The notes under the pieces: model-generated
What the model was told of the DNA's origin: nothing
The model's input: only the letters and a program-made list of their open reading frames with translations
The model's database searches: none
Made by a program: the position numbers and the translations under genes
Part shown: one piece after another, positions 8,146-17,276 of the stretch
Position numbering within the stretch: position 1 is the stretch's first letter
Layout of the letters: the number at the start of each line of letters is the position of its first letter
Assembly (NCBI RefSeq): GCF_027925525.1
Contig: NZ_BSDJ01000005.1
Span: 62,001-126,000 of the forward strand
DNA: 64,000 nt
Source of the DNA: Paenibacillus tyrphae
Lineage (GTDB): Bacteria; Bacillota; Bacilli; Paenibacillales; NBRC-103111
Direction: 5' to 3'

Positions 8146-9126
8146 ATGACTCCAGAGACAAACAGGCTCATTACTACGAGAGACCGACAAATCAATGTTG
8201 TTTTCAAGTCAACTTCTCCTGAGCCGCTTTCCGTGCAGGAAAAAGTTGATTCGAAAGACGTCATGCAAGCCATGGAAGCATTTTCGGATATCTACAAAGA
8301 ACTGGACAAGATGATCGGCTTAGACGAGATCAAAGAGCTTGTTTTTCAAATTTATGCGATCTTGCAAATCAAGCAATTTCGCTCCCAAGAGGGGCTTCAG
8401 GTTAGCTCCAACGTATATCACATGATTTTCAAAGGCAACCCCGGTACGGGAAAGACAAGTGTAGCCAGAATTATCGGGAAGCTGTTCAGATCCATGGGGC
8501 TGCTCTCCAAAGGACATCTGATTGAAGTGGAAAGAGCGGATTTGGTCGGTGAATACATCGGCCATACCGCCCTGAAGACGAGAGAAATGGTCAAGAAAGC
8601 GCTCGGCGGCATTTTGTTCATTGATGAGGCATACAGCCTGGCTCGAGGCGGAGATAAAGACTTTGGCAAAGAAAGCATCGATTGTCTAGTAAAATCCATG
8701 GAGGATCACAAGAACGATTTTATTCTTATTTTGGCGGGTTACCCTAAAGAGATTGAGGATTTTTTAAAGACGAATCCCGGGCTGCCTTCCCGTTTTCCGA
8801 TCCAGGTTAATTTTCCCGACTATACGATAGACCAATTGATCGAGATCGCGAAGCAAATGGCGGCGGAACGGGAGTACGTTATTCTTCCCGAGGCCATACA
8901 TAAGATTAAGAACCATTTGATGCAAGAAAAGTTATTGAATCTGAATTTCAGCAATGCCCGTCACATTCGGAATCTGATCGAAAAAGCAATCCGGTTTCAG
9001 GCGGTAAGGCTGGTTCGAAGGGCAAGAAAACTGACAAAGCAGGATCTGCTGAATCTGACGCATGAGGATTTTTATATTAACGGCAAAACAGAGGAAGATT
9101 CCTATTTTAACCTGAAACCATCGTAG
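8146..9126 (+). CDS. spoVK: Stage V sporulation protein K, CbbX-type AAA ATPase
   Basis: SpoVK is needed for spore maturation; it is an AAA+ ATPase related to the rubisco activase CbbX, but its substrate is not settled. In this 326-residue protein the Walker A is GNPGTGKTS, Walker B is ILFIDEAYSLA, and an arginine-finger region and sensor residues follow (GLPSRFP). The first 40 residues are poorly conserved. GGGGAAGGTG at 8131-8140 precedes ATG 8146. As in Bacillus, it sits upstream of hflX, but here about 1.6 kb of extra sequence separates them. Confidence 0.9.
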   Translation: MTPETNRLITTRDRQINVVFKSTSPEPLSVQEKVDSKDVMQAMEAFSDIYKELDKMIGLDEIKELVFQIYAILQIKQFRSQEGLQVSSNVYHMIFKGNPGTGKTSVARIIGKLFRSMGLLSKGHLIEVERADLVGEYIGHTALKTREMVKKALGGILFIDEAYSLARGGDKDFGKESIDCLVKSMEDHKNDFILILAGYPKEIEDFLKTNPGLPSRFPIQVNFPDYTIDQLIEIAKQMAAEREYVILPEAIHKIKNHLMQEKLLNLNFSNARHIRNLIEKAIRFQAVRLVRRARKLTKQDLLNLTHEDFYINGKTEEDSYFNLKPS

Positions 9127-9150
9127 CGGAATTGCTGCGTTTTTAAAACA

Positions 9151-9178
9151 AAGGTGAGGCTCCATGCCTCTTTTTTTG
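9151..9178 (+). terminator. Terminator after spoVK
   Basis: GAGGC-TCCAT-GCCTC forms a short GC stem followed by seven T residues. It lies 25 bases past the spoVK stop. Confidence 0.75.
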
Positions 9179-9378
9179 TGCTAAAAAGGGACAAGCACTC
9201 CATTGAGTCAGAGGCTGAACATGTTTGTCTGGGGAATTGTGTGTTATATTTGTTTCTATGGTAAAATCGGGTTGATTCTTTTGAAATAAGTGCACATTTA
9301 TTTTGATTTAAATGAGAAAGTTTACATTTTGGATACTGTTTTTTGTAAAGCGAAATTGTTAAGGAGGAAGGCGCAGGT

Positions 9379-9963
9379 GTGGAAGAACAAGGAGTAATCA
9401 AAATCTTGGAAGGAAAACATATTTACTTGCGACCTATCGAAATGGATGACTTGGATGATTATTATGCTTACTTGTCCGATCCAACAACGAGTAGGTTCAC
9501 GGGGACGCAGAAAGTGTTTTCTAGACAAACGGCAGCTAATTGGATTGAAAATATTTCGAAACCCGATTCAAGCCGCGTAGACCTTATGATTGTTTCCCAA
9601 GCGACCGATCGTCTTGTGGGTGAAGTGGTGTTGAATGATATTGATCCGGTAAACCGGAGTGCGAACATCCGGATTGCCATAGCAGGCCAAGCGAATCAAG
9701 GGAAGGGCTACGGCACGGAAGCGATGCTTCTCATGCTTCATCATGCTTTCGGGACATTGAATTTGCATAGGGTCGAACTGAGTGTTTATGCTTTTAACGA
9801 CAGAGCGATTCATGTTTACGAAAAGCTGGGCTTCAAAAGAGAGGGAGTTCAAAGGGACTACTTATATTGGAATCATCAGTATCACGATGCGATAATAATG
9901 AGCATATTGGAGCATGAATTTCGGAAGCTGCATATGCCGGATCGGTTCAACGACGGAGTTTAA
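9379..9963 (+). CDS. GNAT acetyltransferase, RimJ/RimL-like
   Basis: A 194-residue acetyl-CoA-dependent transferase of the type that modifies N-termini of ribosomal proteins or small amines; the actual substrate is unknown. The domain has the LRPIEMDD start, QGKGYGTEA (motif A) and LGFKREG (motif B), and a closing Y-W segment. GTG 9379 is preceded by AAGGAGG at 9361-9367. The gene lies in the AT-richer patch and has no clear operon partner; it may be acquired. Confidence 0.85.
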   Translation: MEEQGVIKILEGKHIYLRPIEMDDLDDYYAYLSDPTTSRFTGTQKVFSRQTAANWIENISKPDSSRVDLMIVSQATDRLVGEVVLNDIDPVNRSANIRIAIAGQANQGKGYGTEAMLLMLHHAFGTLNLHRVELSVYAFNDRAIHVYEKLGFKREGVQRDYLYWNHQYHDAIIMSILEHEFRKLHMPDRFNDGV

Positions 9964-9989
9964 TTTATTCAGCTTTGGAGGTTTGGTTC

Positions 9990-10157
9990 ATGAGATCTGA
10001 AGATCAAATTAAACGTATGATGATTCAATTGGAACAAATGGTACAATGATTGGATAAAGCGCACAACGAAAATGAAATAAACGAAATTAAAGCAAAAATT
10101 GAAATTTTGGAATGGGTGCTGGATGCTCCTGCCGGTAAGTATCATGTCAAGAACTAG
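9990..10157 (+). pseudogene. Small coiled-coil protein gene interrupted by an in-frame TGA
   Basis: GGAGG at 9977-9981 and ATG 9990 start a frame of 19 codons (MRSEDQIKRMMIQLEQMVQ), then TGA at 10047-10049. The same frame continues for 35 clearly protein-like codons (NEINEIKAKIEILEWVL) to TAG. The reading resembles small Bacillales proteins that begin MR(S/T)E and end in (I/L)EALKWVL. I infer a nonsense mutation in a small gene. Read-through or a sequencing error are alternatives. Confidence 0.5.
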
Positions 10158-10513
10158 GTCGCCGCTGAACACCCTTGTTCCTTATTACCAACTATTTTTT
10201 CAAAACGTTTAAAGCCGATCTTAGCTTTCTTGCAAATATAGGTTGTGTATTGCGGTTACTTTAAAATTGCGTCTTCAGGCTGCATCGATAAGCTGTACTT
10301 CCGATTGCAAAAGCGTAATTTCGCCGGTATTTAATGTGGTCCCGTTTTTTAATGGCTGCCAGACGGTTGCAAAAGGCTTTGGAAATTTTCATTCTAGCTG
10401 TCTAAAAAAATGTAGCAGATTAAACTCGCCGGATTTTTGTTGACATGACAGGCTTGTCGGTATAAAACCAAAAGAAGATCATTAGAATGATAATGAAAGA
10501 AACTAGCGCGTAA
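10158..10513. other. AT-rich intergenic stretch with no intact gene
   Basis: No ORF here has a ribosome site or recognisable protein. The plus-strand frame from 10243 is Cys/Ser-rich and looks spurious. On the minus strand 10275-10388 is open for 37 codons and reads a little like the C-terminus of a glycoside hydrolase, but this is weak. The stretch separates two decayed genes and probably records deletion of inserted DNA. Confidence 0.4.
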
Positions 10514-10618
10514 TCTGTTCAAAAAACAAAACGCGTTGTTGAAGTATTTATAGAAAAAGTTTTATTCCTTGAAGATGAAATTGAAATTGGTTTAAAATTT
10601 GGTGGTCGGGCCGAATAG
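10514..10618 (+). pseudogene. Remnant of a serine recombinase C-terminus
   Basis: The frame between TAA 10511 and TAG 10616 encodes RVVEVFIEKVLFLEDEIEI followed by LKF, the usual closing pattern of large serine recombinases (V-E-K-I-x-V-x-E-D-x-x-I-E-I-x-x-K-F). No catalytic domain is present upstream. I infer a scar of a mobile element that used such a recombinase. A hairpin (CCAGCC-CTTGA-GGCTGG) at 10662-10678 lies just downstream and might be an element end. Confidence 0.5.
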
Positions 10619-10712
10619 GAGATGCGCAAGCATGCGGCGCGTCTTCTCGGACAGTCCAACCCCAGCCCTTGAGGCTGGAAGCGCAAAACCCAAAGGAGAT
10701 AACTTAACTTAT

Positions 10713-12038
10713 ATGAAAAAAACGATTCACGAAGTTACTGGAGAAATTCAAGACCGCGCGGTGCTGGTCAGTCTGGTCACGCCGCAGCTCAAAAAGCAGG
10801 AGATGTACGATCCTGACCATTCGCTAGCAGAGCTGATCAGCTTGGCCGAGACGGCCCAGGTCGAGGTGCTCGGCACGCTGACGCAAAATAAGGAGTATAC
10901 CGACTCCAAATGGTTCATCGGCAAAGGCAAAGCCGAAGAGCTGAAAGCGATGCTGGAGCAGACAGGCGGCAATACCGCCATCTTCGATCAGGAGCTGTCC
11001 GGCGCGCAGGTGCGCAATCTCGAACAGTTTTTGGATGTCAAAATTATCGACCGGACGCAGCTTATCCTGGACATTTTCGCACAGCGGGCGAAGACGCGGG
11101 AAGGGATCATTCAGGTCGAGCTTGCCCAGCTCAGCTATCTGCTGCCGAGGCTGTACGGACAAGGTAAAAACTTGTCCCGTCTGGGAGGCGGCATCGGAAC
11201 GCGGGGGCCCGGTGAAACGAAGCTGGAGACGGACCGCCGTCATATCCGCGAGCGAATCGCAGAGCTGAAGCGGCAGCTGCAAGAGGTAGTCAGACACCGC
11301 AGCCTGCACCGGGAGCGCCGTAAAAAGACCGGCGTGTTTCAAGTGGCGCTTGTCGGTTATACGAACGCCGGAAAATCCACTTTGCTGCGGCAATTGACCC
11401 ACGCCGACGTTTATGTCGAGAACCAGCTGTTTGCGACCCTCGACCCGACGTCGCGCTCGTTTGAGCTGCCAGGCGGCATGGAGATCGTCGTCACCGATAC
11501 GGTCGGATTTATTCAAAATCTGCCTCACGACCTGATTGCGGCCTTCCGGGCGACGCTGGAGGAAGCTTGCGAGGCGGATCTGATTCTTCATGTCGTCGAC
11601 AGTTCGTCCGAGATGATGGCCACGCAAATGAAGGTCGTCGATCAAGTGTTGGAAGAACTGGGGGCACATGGAAAAGAACGCGTGACGGTGTTTAACAAAA
11701 TCGATCTCTGCTCCCCCGAGCAGAAAGAGCTGCTGACGACCGACGGGCCGTTTGTCCGCATCTCGGCTTACCGGGAAGAAGATTTAAACCTTCTCGTTGA
11801 GCTGATCGAATCCCGTTTCATGGGCGCAAGCCGGACCTTCCGCATACCGGCAGACAAAGGCGATCTGATTTCGCTCGTTTATCGCGTGGGCGAGGTGCTG
11901 GAAAATGAAGTGGATGGGGAAGACATGCGCTTCAAGGTCCGGGTGAACAACAAAGAATACGACAAAATCGGTTACCTGCTCGCCGCTTACGATGAAGCGC
12001 GCCCAACGCAAGAGGAACCCAAGGGAGAGACATGGTAG
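10713..12038 (+). CDS. hflX: Ribosome-associated GTPase HflX
   Basis: HflX splits stalled or hibernating 70S ribosomes using GTP. The N-terminal HflX domain contains FIGKGKAEEL, and the Gly-rich linker LGGGIGTRGPGETKLE is diagnostic. The GTPase domain carries G1 GYTNAGKST, G3 DTVGF and G4 NKID. The length, 441 residues, is close to the family norm. AAAGGAGAT at 10692-10700 precedes ATG 10713. The in-frame stretch from 10599 has no support and includes remnant sequence. It runs into the next gene with one base between, as hflX-ynbB does in Bacillus. Confidence 0.94.
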   Translation: MKKTIHEVTGEIQDRAVLVSLVTPQLKKQEMYDPDHSLAELISLAETAQVEVLGTLTQNKEYTDSKWFIGKGKAEELKAMLEQTGGNTAIFDQELSGAQVRNLEQFLDVKIIDRTQLILDIFAQRAKTREGIIQVELAQLSYLLPRLYGQGKNLSRLGGGIGTRGPGETKLETDRRHIRERIAELKRQLQEVVRHRSLHRERRKKTGVFQVALVGYTNAGKSTLLRQLTHADVYVENQLFATLDPTSRSFELPGGMEIVVTDTVGFIQNLPHDLIAAFRATLEEACEADLILHVVDSSSEMMATQMKVVDQVLEELGAHGKERVTVFNKIDLCSPEQKELLTTDGPFVRISAYREEDLNLLVELIESRFMGASRTFRIPADKGDLISLVYRVGEVLENEVDGEDMRFKVRVNNKEYDKIGYLLAAYDEARPTQEEPKGETW

Positions 12039-12039
12039 G

Positions 12040-13290
12040 ATGTTTAAGGAGAAAGTGCTTGGCTTGATGGAGCAGGCCGAGCTGCAGATTGAGGGGAAGT
12101 TGAAAGAGATCGACCGCGTGATCGACCGGAATCAATGGAAGGTCATTCGCGCTTTTCAGAAGCATAAAGTGAGCGATTATCATTTTGCGGGCTCGACAGG
12201 CTACGGCTATAACGATCGGGGACGGGAAGTGCTGGATCTGGTGTACGCCGACGTGTTTGGCGCCGAGGCCGCGCTTGTCCGGCCGCATTTCGTTTCGGGA
12301 ACGCATACGATCGGCACGGCACTCTTCGGGGTGCTTCGTCCGGGGGACGAACTGCTCATGATGACCGGGCGGCCCTACGATACGCTGCATAAAGTGATCG
12401 GCAAGCCGGGAGACGGGCAAGGCTCGCTTCAGGATTGGGGCATTGCTTACCAGGAGGTCGCGTTGCTGGAGGACGGGTCTCCGGATTTTGCCGCGGTTGC
12501 GGAGCGTATTACACCTCGGACGAAGGTGATCGGCATTCAGCGTTCCCGTGGGTACGCTTGGCGTCCGTCATTCACCGTAGCGCAAATCGGAGAGATGGTG
12601 CGATTCGTTAAAGAAATCAAGCCGGACGTCATTGTATTTGTCGACAACTGCTACGGGGAATTTACGGAGTTGACCGAGCCGACGGAGGTCGGCGTCGATT
12701 TGATGGCCGGGTCGCTGATCAAAAATCCCGGCGGCGGCCTTGCGGCTACGGGTGGCTACATTGCGGGCAAGAGCCGCTACGTGGAGCTGGCTTCTTATCG
12801 CTTAACCGCGCCCGGTATCGGCGGCGAGGTGGGCGCCATGCTGGGGACGACCCGGGCTATTTTCCAAGGGCTGTTTCTGGCACCTCATCTGGTTGGGCAG
12901 GCCGTCAAGGGATCGGTTTTTGCCGCTTCGGTGTTCGAGCAGCTTGGGTTCACGACGCATCCGCGCTGGAACGATCCGCGAACAGATCTGATCCAGGCGG
13001 TTCAATTTACGGGGCCGGAGCATTTGATCGCTTTCGTACAGGGGATTCAACAGGCGGCAGCGGTCGATGCCCATGTCGTTCCGGAGCCTTGGGACATGCC
13101 GGGGTACGAGCATCCGGTCATTATGGCTGCAGGCACGTTCATCCAGGGAGGAAGTCTGGAGCTTTCCGCGGATGCGCCGATCCGGGAGCCGTACATCGCC
13201 TATATGCAAGGCGGGTTAACGTATTCGCATTGCAAAATGGGCGTACTGACCGCGATCCAAAATATGATGGACCGCGGACTGCTGTCATAA
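12040..13290 (+). CDS. ynbB: Methionine gamma-lyase-like PLP enzyme (aluminium resistance protein family, YnbB)
   Basis: A pyridoxal-phosphate protein of the Cys/Met metabolism fold, annotated as aluminium resistance protein or methionine gamma-lyase family; its physiological reaction is not established. Of 416 residues, the SLIKNPGGG stretch probably holds the PLP Lys, and FVDNCYGE supplies the Asp that contacts the PLP ring nitrogen. AAGGGAGAG lies ten bases before ATG 12040. It overlaps no gene but abuts hflX. The following hairpin at 13314-13342 separates it from glnR. Confidence 0.87.
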   Translation: MFKEKVLGLMEQAELQIEGKLKEIDRVIDRNQWKVIRAFQKHKVSDYHFAGSTGYGYNDRGREVLDLVYADVFGAEAALVRPHFVSGTHTIGTALFGVLRPGDELLMMTGRPYDTLHKVIGKPGDGQGSLQDWGIAYQEVALLEDGSPDFAAVAERITPRTKVIGIQRSRGYAWRPSFTVAQIGEMVRFVKEIKPDVIVFVDNCYGEFTELTEPTEVGVDLMAGSLIKNPGGGLAATGGYIAGKSRYVELASYRLTAPGIGGEVGAMLGTTRAIFQGLFLAPHLVGQAVKGSVFAASVFEQLGFTTHPRWNDPRTDLIQAVQFTGPEHLIAFVQGIQQAAAVDAHVVPEPWDMPGYEHPVIMAAGTFIQGGSLELSADAPIREPYIAYMQGGLTYSHCKMGVLTAIQNMMDRGLLS

Positions 13291-13313
13291 CATCGTTTGT
13301 CCGTAATTCGATG

Positions 13314-13342
13314 CGCGGATGCAGGTCATCCGCGTATTTTTT
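13314..13342 (+). terminator. Terminator between ynbB and glnR
   Basis: CGCGGATG and CATCCGCG pair over 8 bp with a five-base loop, followed by TATTTTTT. Confidence 0.8.
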
Positions 13343-13395
13343 GTGAGAAAATATACTATAATGTGGGTTGACATAAGGCGAAAACCTTACATAAC

Positions 13396-13424
13396 TTGAC
13401 ACGTTTTTTGAACAAGGTTACAAT
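13396..13424 (+). promoter_or_regulatory. Sigma-A promoter of glnRA
   Basis: TTGACA at 13396-13401 and TACAAT at 13419-13424 are spaced by 17 bases. Around them lie imperfect repeats (TAAGG...CCTTA at 13375-13388; TGACA...GAACA at 13397-13414) in the place where GlnR operators sit in Bacillus. None matches the TGTNA-N7-TNACA box exactly, so GlnR autoregulation is inference. Confidence 0.75.
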
Positions 13425-13459
13425 AACGGTAAGGTTCTAAGTGCTTAGGAGTGATGTTC

Positions 13460-13873
13460 ATGAGTGATGATATCCGCAGGAATATGGCGCTTTTTCCCAT
13501 CGGCATCGTAATGAAGCTGACCGATTTAACCGCGCGGCAAATCCGGTACTACGAACAGCACGAGCTTGTGATCCCGGCCCGAACGGGAGGCAATCAGCGG
13601 TTGTATTCGTTCAACGACGTCGAGAGACTGCTCGAGATTAAAGATTTAATTGAAAAGGGAGTCAACATCGCCGGGATCAAGCAGGTGCTGCTGCCGGTCG
13701 ACAAAAACTCCGAGGAAGCGACCGTCTTGAACGAGCAAACCGAGGTCAAGCGTCGGGAGCTGACCGATACGCAGTTGCACCGCATGCTTAAGCAGCAGTT
13801 GTTGGGCGGCGGCAAGCGTCCGAATCAGGTATCGCTGATTCAGGGCGAATTATCCCGCTTTTTCCGCAAGTAA
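13460..13873 (+). CDS. glnR: Nitrogen-regulatory repressor GlnR (MerR family)
   Basis: GlnR represses glnRA when glutamine is plentiful, sensing it through feedback-inhibited glutamine synthetase. The 137-residue product has a MerR-type winged helix (TARQIRYYEQHELV...GNQRLYSFNDVERLLEIK) and a short C-terminal tail ending in a SRFFRK-like element, the region known in Bacillus to inhibit dimerisation. AGGAG at 13447-13451 gives ATG 13460 an eight-base spacing; ATG 13454 is too close. It lies directly upstream of glnA, the usual operon. Confidence 0.94.
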   Translation: MSDDIRRNMALFPIGIVMKLTDLTARQIRYYEQHELVIPARTGGNQRLYSFNDVERLLEIKDLIEKGVNIAGIKQVLLPVDKNSEEATVLNEQTEVKRRELTDTQLHRMLKQQLLGGGKRPNQVSLIQGELSRFFRK

Positions 13874-13966
13874 GGGTGTGCCGGGGCCTGTTCCGGTAGC
13901 GCTTTCGCGACTTTACCGGACGTCGCTCCGTTAATTTGTCTCATAGTTTAAGGAGGAGATCGTACA

Positions 13967-15304
<1,338 letters not shown>

Positions 15305-15326
15305 TACTTAGCAGGCATTAGCAGCA

Positions 15327-15363
15327 GCCTCTCATGATGGTGAAGCCATGATGAGAGGCTTTT
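15327..15363 (+). terminator. Terminator of glnRA
   Basis: GCCTCTCAT and ATGAGAGGC form the stem, with a partly paired loop, followed by a short T run. Confidence 0.8.
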
Positions 15364-15475
15364 GTGCATTTACAAGGAAATTTTAATCTCCTGAACAACT
15401 CCGCATACCTCCGGCGGCGTATTTCTGCTGCTTGCGTACGTATTCATTTGAAGGCTCGGACGCCGGGCAGACGCA

Positions 15476-15510
15476 AAAAAAAGACTCCCTGCTTAGGAGT
15501 CTTTTTTTTT
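15476..15510 (-). terminator. Terminator of lexA
   Basis: AAAAGACTCC and GGAGTCTTTT pair around a seven-base loop with A and T tracts on either side. It lies 20 bases beyond the lexA stop and would work in both directions. Confidence 0.85.
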
Positions 15511-15528
15511 GATTACATGAAAATAGGA

Positions 15529-16149
15529 TTAATGAACATTGCGGAATACGCCGATGACTTTGCCGAGAATCGATACGTTCTTCAGACGGAGCGGCTCCAT
15601 TGTCGGGTTTTCCGGTTGAAGGCGGATGTGGTCCTTTTCTTTATAGAACGTTTTGACCGTCGCTTCGTCGTCCTCGGTCATAGCGACCACGATCTCGCCG
15701 TTGTTGGCCGTTTGCTGCTGGCGAACGATAACGTAGTCCCCGTTGCGAATGCCTGCTTCGATCATACTTTCGCCGATGACGCTCAACATGAAGACGTTGT
15801 GGTCCCCGACGAAGTTGCTCGGAAGCGGGAAGTAGTCTTCGATGTTCTCTGTCGCGGTAATCGGTACGCCGGCCGTAACCCGTCCGATCAGCGGGACGCG
15901 GGAAACCGATACTGCGAATGCACCGTCGCCGGTCGTACCGTCCAAAATCTCAATGGCTCTGGGCTTCGTAGGATCGCGCCGGATCAGCCCTTTCTTTTCC
16001 AGCCGCTCTAAATGACCGTGTACCGTCGAGCTGGAAGCAAGACCGACCGCTTCGCCGATTTCCCGAACGGACGGAGGATACCCTTTATCTTTGACCTCGT
16101 TCTTGATGAACTCCAGAATTGCTTGCTGGCGAGTGGATATCTTGCCCAT
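15529..16149 (-). CDS. lexA: SOS repressor LexA
   Basis: LexA represses DNA-damage genes and cleaves itself when RecA filaments form. The 206-residue product has an N-terminal winged helix ([10 protein letters not shown]...[15 protein letters not shown]) and a C-terminal S24-type protease domain. The self-cleavage Ala-Gly lies in GRVTAGVPI, the catalytic Ser in [10 protein letters not shown] and the Lys in DEATVKTF. The start at 16149 has GGAG eight bases upstream on the minus strand; the in-frame ATG at 16176 overlaps that site. It is divergent from yneA and shares the operator region. Confidence 0.97.
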   Translation of the reverse strand: MGKISTRQQAILEFIKNEVKDKGYPPSVREIGEAVGLASSSTVHGHLERLEKKGLIRRDPTKPRAIEILDGTTGDGAFAVSVSRVPLIGRVTAGVPITATENIEDYFPLPSNFVGDHNVFMLSVIGESMIEAGIRNGDYVIVRQQQTANNGEIVVAMTEDDEATVKTFYKEKDHIRLQPENPTMEPLRLKNVSILGKVIGVFRNVH

Positions 16150-16184
16150 ATGAATCACTCCATTTTTGGTAATCATTACTTAGG

Positions 16185-16213
16185 AGTATAACACAGAACC
16201 GGAGTTCGTACAA
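16185..16213 (-). promoter_or_regulatory. lexA promoter
   Basis: On the minus strand TTGTAC and TATACT are separated by exactly 17 bases. The spacer contains a perfect LexA core site and the -35 abuts a second one, so autorepression is expected. Confidence 0.75.
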
Positions 16214-16282
16214 ACATAAGTTCGAAAAAATGAATTGACACAAACGTTTGTTCGTGTTAAATTCAGAACAGAACAAATGTTC
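16196..16282. promoter_or_regulatory. Four LexA boxes in the lexA-yneA intergenic region
   Basis: The Firmicute LexA core is GAAC-N4-GTTC. Sites are GAACCGGAGTTC (16196-16207, perfect), AAACATAAGTTC (16212-16223, one mismatch), AAACGTTTGTTC (16242-16253, one mismatch) and GAACAAATGTTC (16271-16282, perfect). The first two cover the lexA promoter, the last two flank the yneA -10. Confidence 0.9.
16235..16263 (+). promoter_or_regulatory. yneA promoter
   Basis: TTGACA at 16235-16240 and TAAATT at 16258-16263 with a 17-base spacer. One LexA box lies in the spacer and another at the expected transcript start. Confidence 0.7.
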
Positions 16283-16296
16283 GGGGGATGATATTC

Positions 16297-16665
16297 ATGT
16301 ATCAGAACAATCAAATGTTAGCTCAATACAACCGTAATTCGGCTGCTGTCTCCATAGATCCCGCTTACAAAACGAAAAAAAACCGAACATATGTGCGAGT
16401 TATGATTTTTGTTATATCGGTACTGACGCTGCTCTTTGTCGGAGGTACCGTATCCGCTTGGGTAGGAAACGATGACGCTTATGCCAAAAGCACCGTATCC
16501 GCTCAAGCTTACGTAGTTGTTACTCAAGGCGATACGCTGTGGAGTATTGCTTCTTCGCATGCGGCTAAAGAACAAGATCTGAGAGAGTACGTCTTTCAGA
16601 TAAGGAAGTTGAACAACCTGAAGAACGTAACGATTCACGAAGGGCAGAAGCTGCTGCTTCCATAA
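16297..16665 (+). CDS. yneA: LysM-domain SOS cell-division inhibitor, YneA-like
   Basis: In Bacillus, YneA delays septation during the SOS response; it is membrane-anchored with an outside LysM domain. This 122-residue protein has a basic N-terminus, one membrane segment near residues 34-56, and a C-terminal LysM (VTQGDTLWSIA ... LNNL ... GQKLLLP). GGGGG at 16283-16287 is nine bases before ATG 16297, preferred over ATG 16288. The assignment rests on the domain plan and its divergent, LexA-box-rich position next to lexA. Confidence 0.88.
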   Translation: MYQNNQMLAQYNRNSAAVSIDPAYKTKKNRTYVRVMIFVISVLTLLFVGGTVSAWVGNDDAYAKSTVSAQAYVVVTQGDTLWSIASSHAAKEQDLREYVFQIRKLNNLKNVTIHEGQKLLLP

Positions 16666-16821
16666 TACATGGCCTTTTTAACTTTTCCCTGAATTTCTTC
16701 CGCAAGGCATCGGCCCAATCTCTTGACTTTCAAATCCGGTAATGTCAAAGTATAATTTGATATGAAGCCTTCTCGTTCGTGGATTAGCGAGCGGAGACCT
16801 AACATTACCGGGAGGACAAGC

Positions 16822-17016
16822 ATGATTGAATCGGAGCACGACGTAACCGTTAAGCGGATCAACGAGTTGGCCCGCAAGGCGAAAGCCGAAGGATTGACGG
16901 AAGAAGAAATGGATGAGCGCAACGCGCTTAGGAAAAAGTATATTGATTCTTTTAAATCCTCCTTGCGTTCTCAACTGGACAACATTAAATTTGTGGATGA
17001 GGACGAGCAGAAATAA
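16822..17016 (+). CDS. DUF896 protein (YnzC-like)
   Basis: A 64-residue cytoplasmic protein of the DUF896 family, whose members lie beside lexA-yneA in Bacillus. The family core is visible: RINELARKAKAEGLTEEE followed by RxxLRKxYI. Two helices are predicted. The function is unknown. GGGAGG at 16810-16815 supports ATG 16822; the longer frame from 16762 overlaps a promoter-like TATAAT at 16751-16756. Confidence 0.87.
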   Translation: MIESEHDVTVKRINELARKAKAEGLTEEEMDERNALRKKYIDSFKSSLRSQLDNIKFVDEDEQK

Positions 17017-17130
17017 GGAGGAGGGGATTTGCTTCACTGATACAGCGTTTCAGGCGCCGGAACGACATCGTCTGTTTCAGAGTTCAAGTCCGGGATTGGG
17101 GTTAAATCCAATTGAGTTACGCACTATACG

Positions 17131-17248
17131 TTGGATGATCTGGTGGCCGCTGGAAAAGTGCGGTTATATTGGATGCTCCAACTTTTTGGCGTATTTGGAC
17201 GTATCGGTTGACGAAATCGATCGGGAACGTCAAATTAACGGTAAGTAA
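17131..17248 (+). pseudogene. Possible frameshifted small gene
   Basis: Frame 1 from TTG 17131 reads DDLVAAGKVRLYWMLQL and then degrades. Frame 2 picks up as LAYLDVSVDEIDRERQINGK and ends at TAA 17248. The two join smoothly if the T5 run at 17183-17187 had one T fewer. No ribosome site or start was found, and a TGA at 17113 closes frame 1 upstream, so the N-terminus is also unclear. I do not recognise the protein. Confidence 0.35.
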
Positions 17249-17276
17249 TAGAAAGAATGGACAAAGGGGCTCAGCT

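Noticed and set aside
10243..10443. 66-codon plus-strand ORF in the AT-rich gap
   Set aside because: No ribosome site, a Cys/Ser-heavy composition and no recognised similarity.
13357..13424. Exact GlnR/TnrA operators before glnR
   Set aside because: Several near-palindromes are present but none fits TGTNA-N7-TNACA, so they are only mentioned with the promoter.
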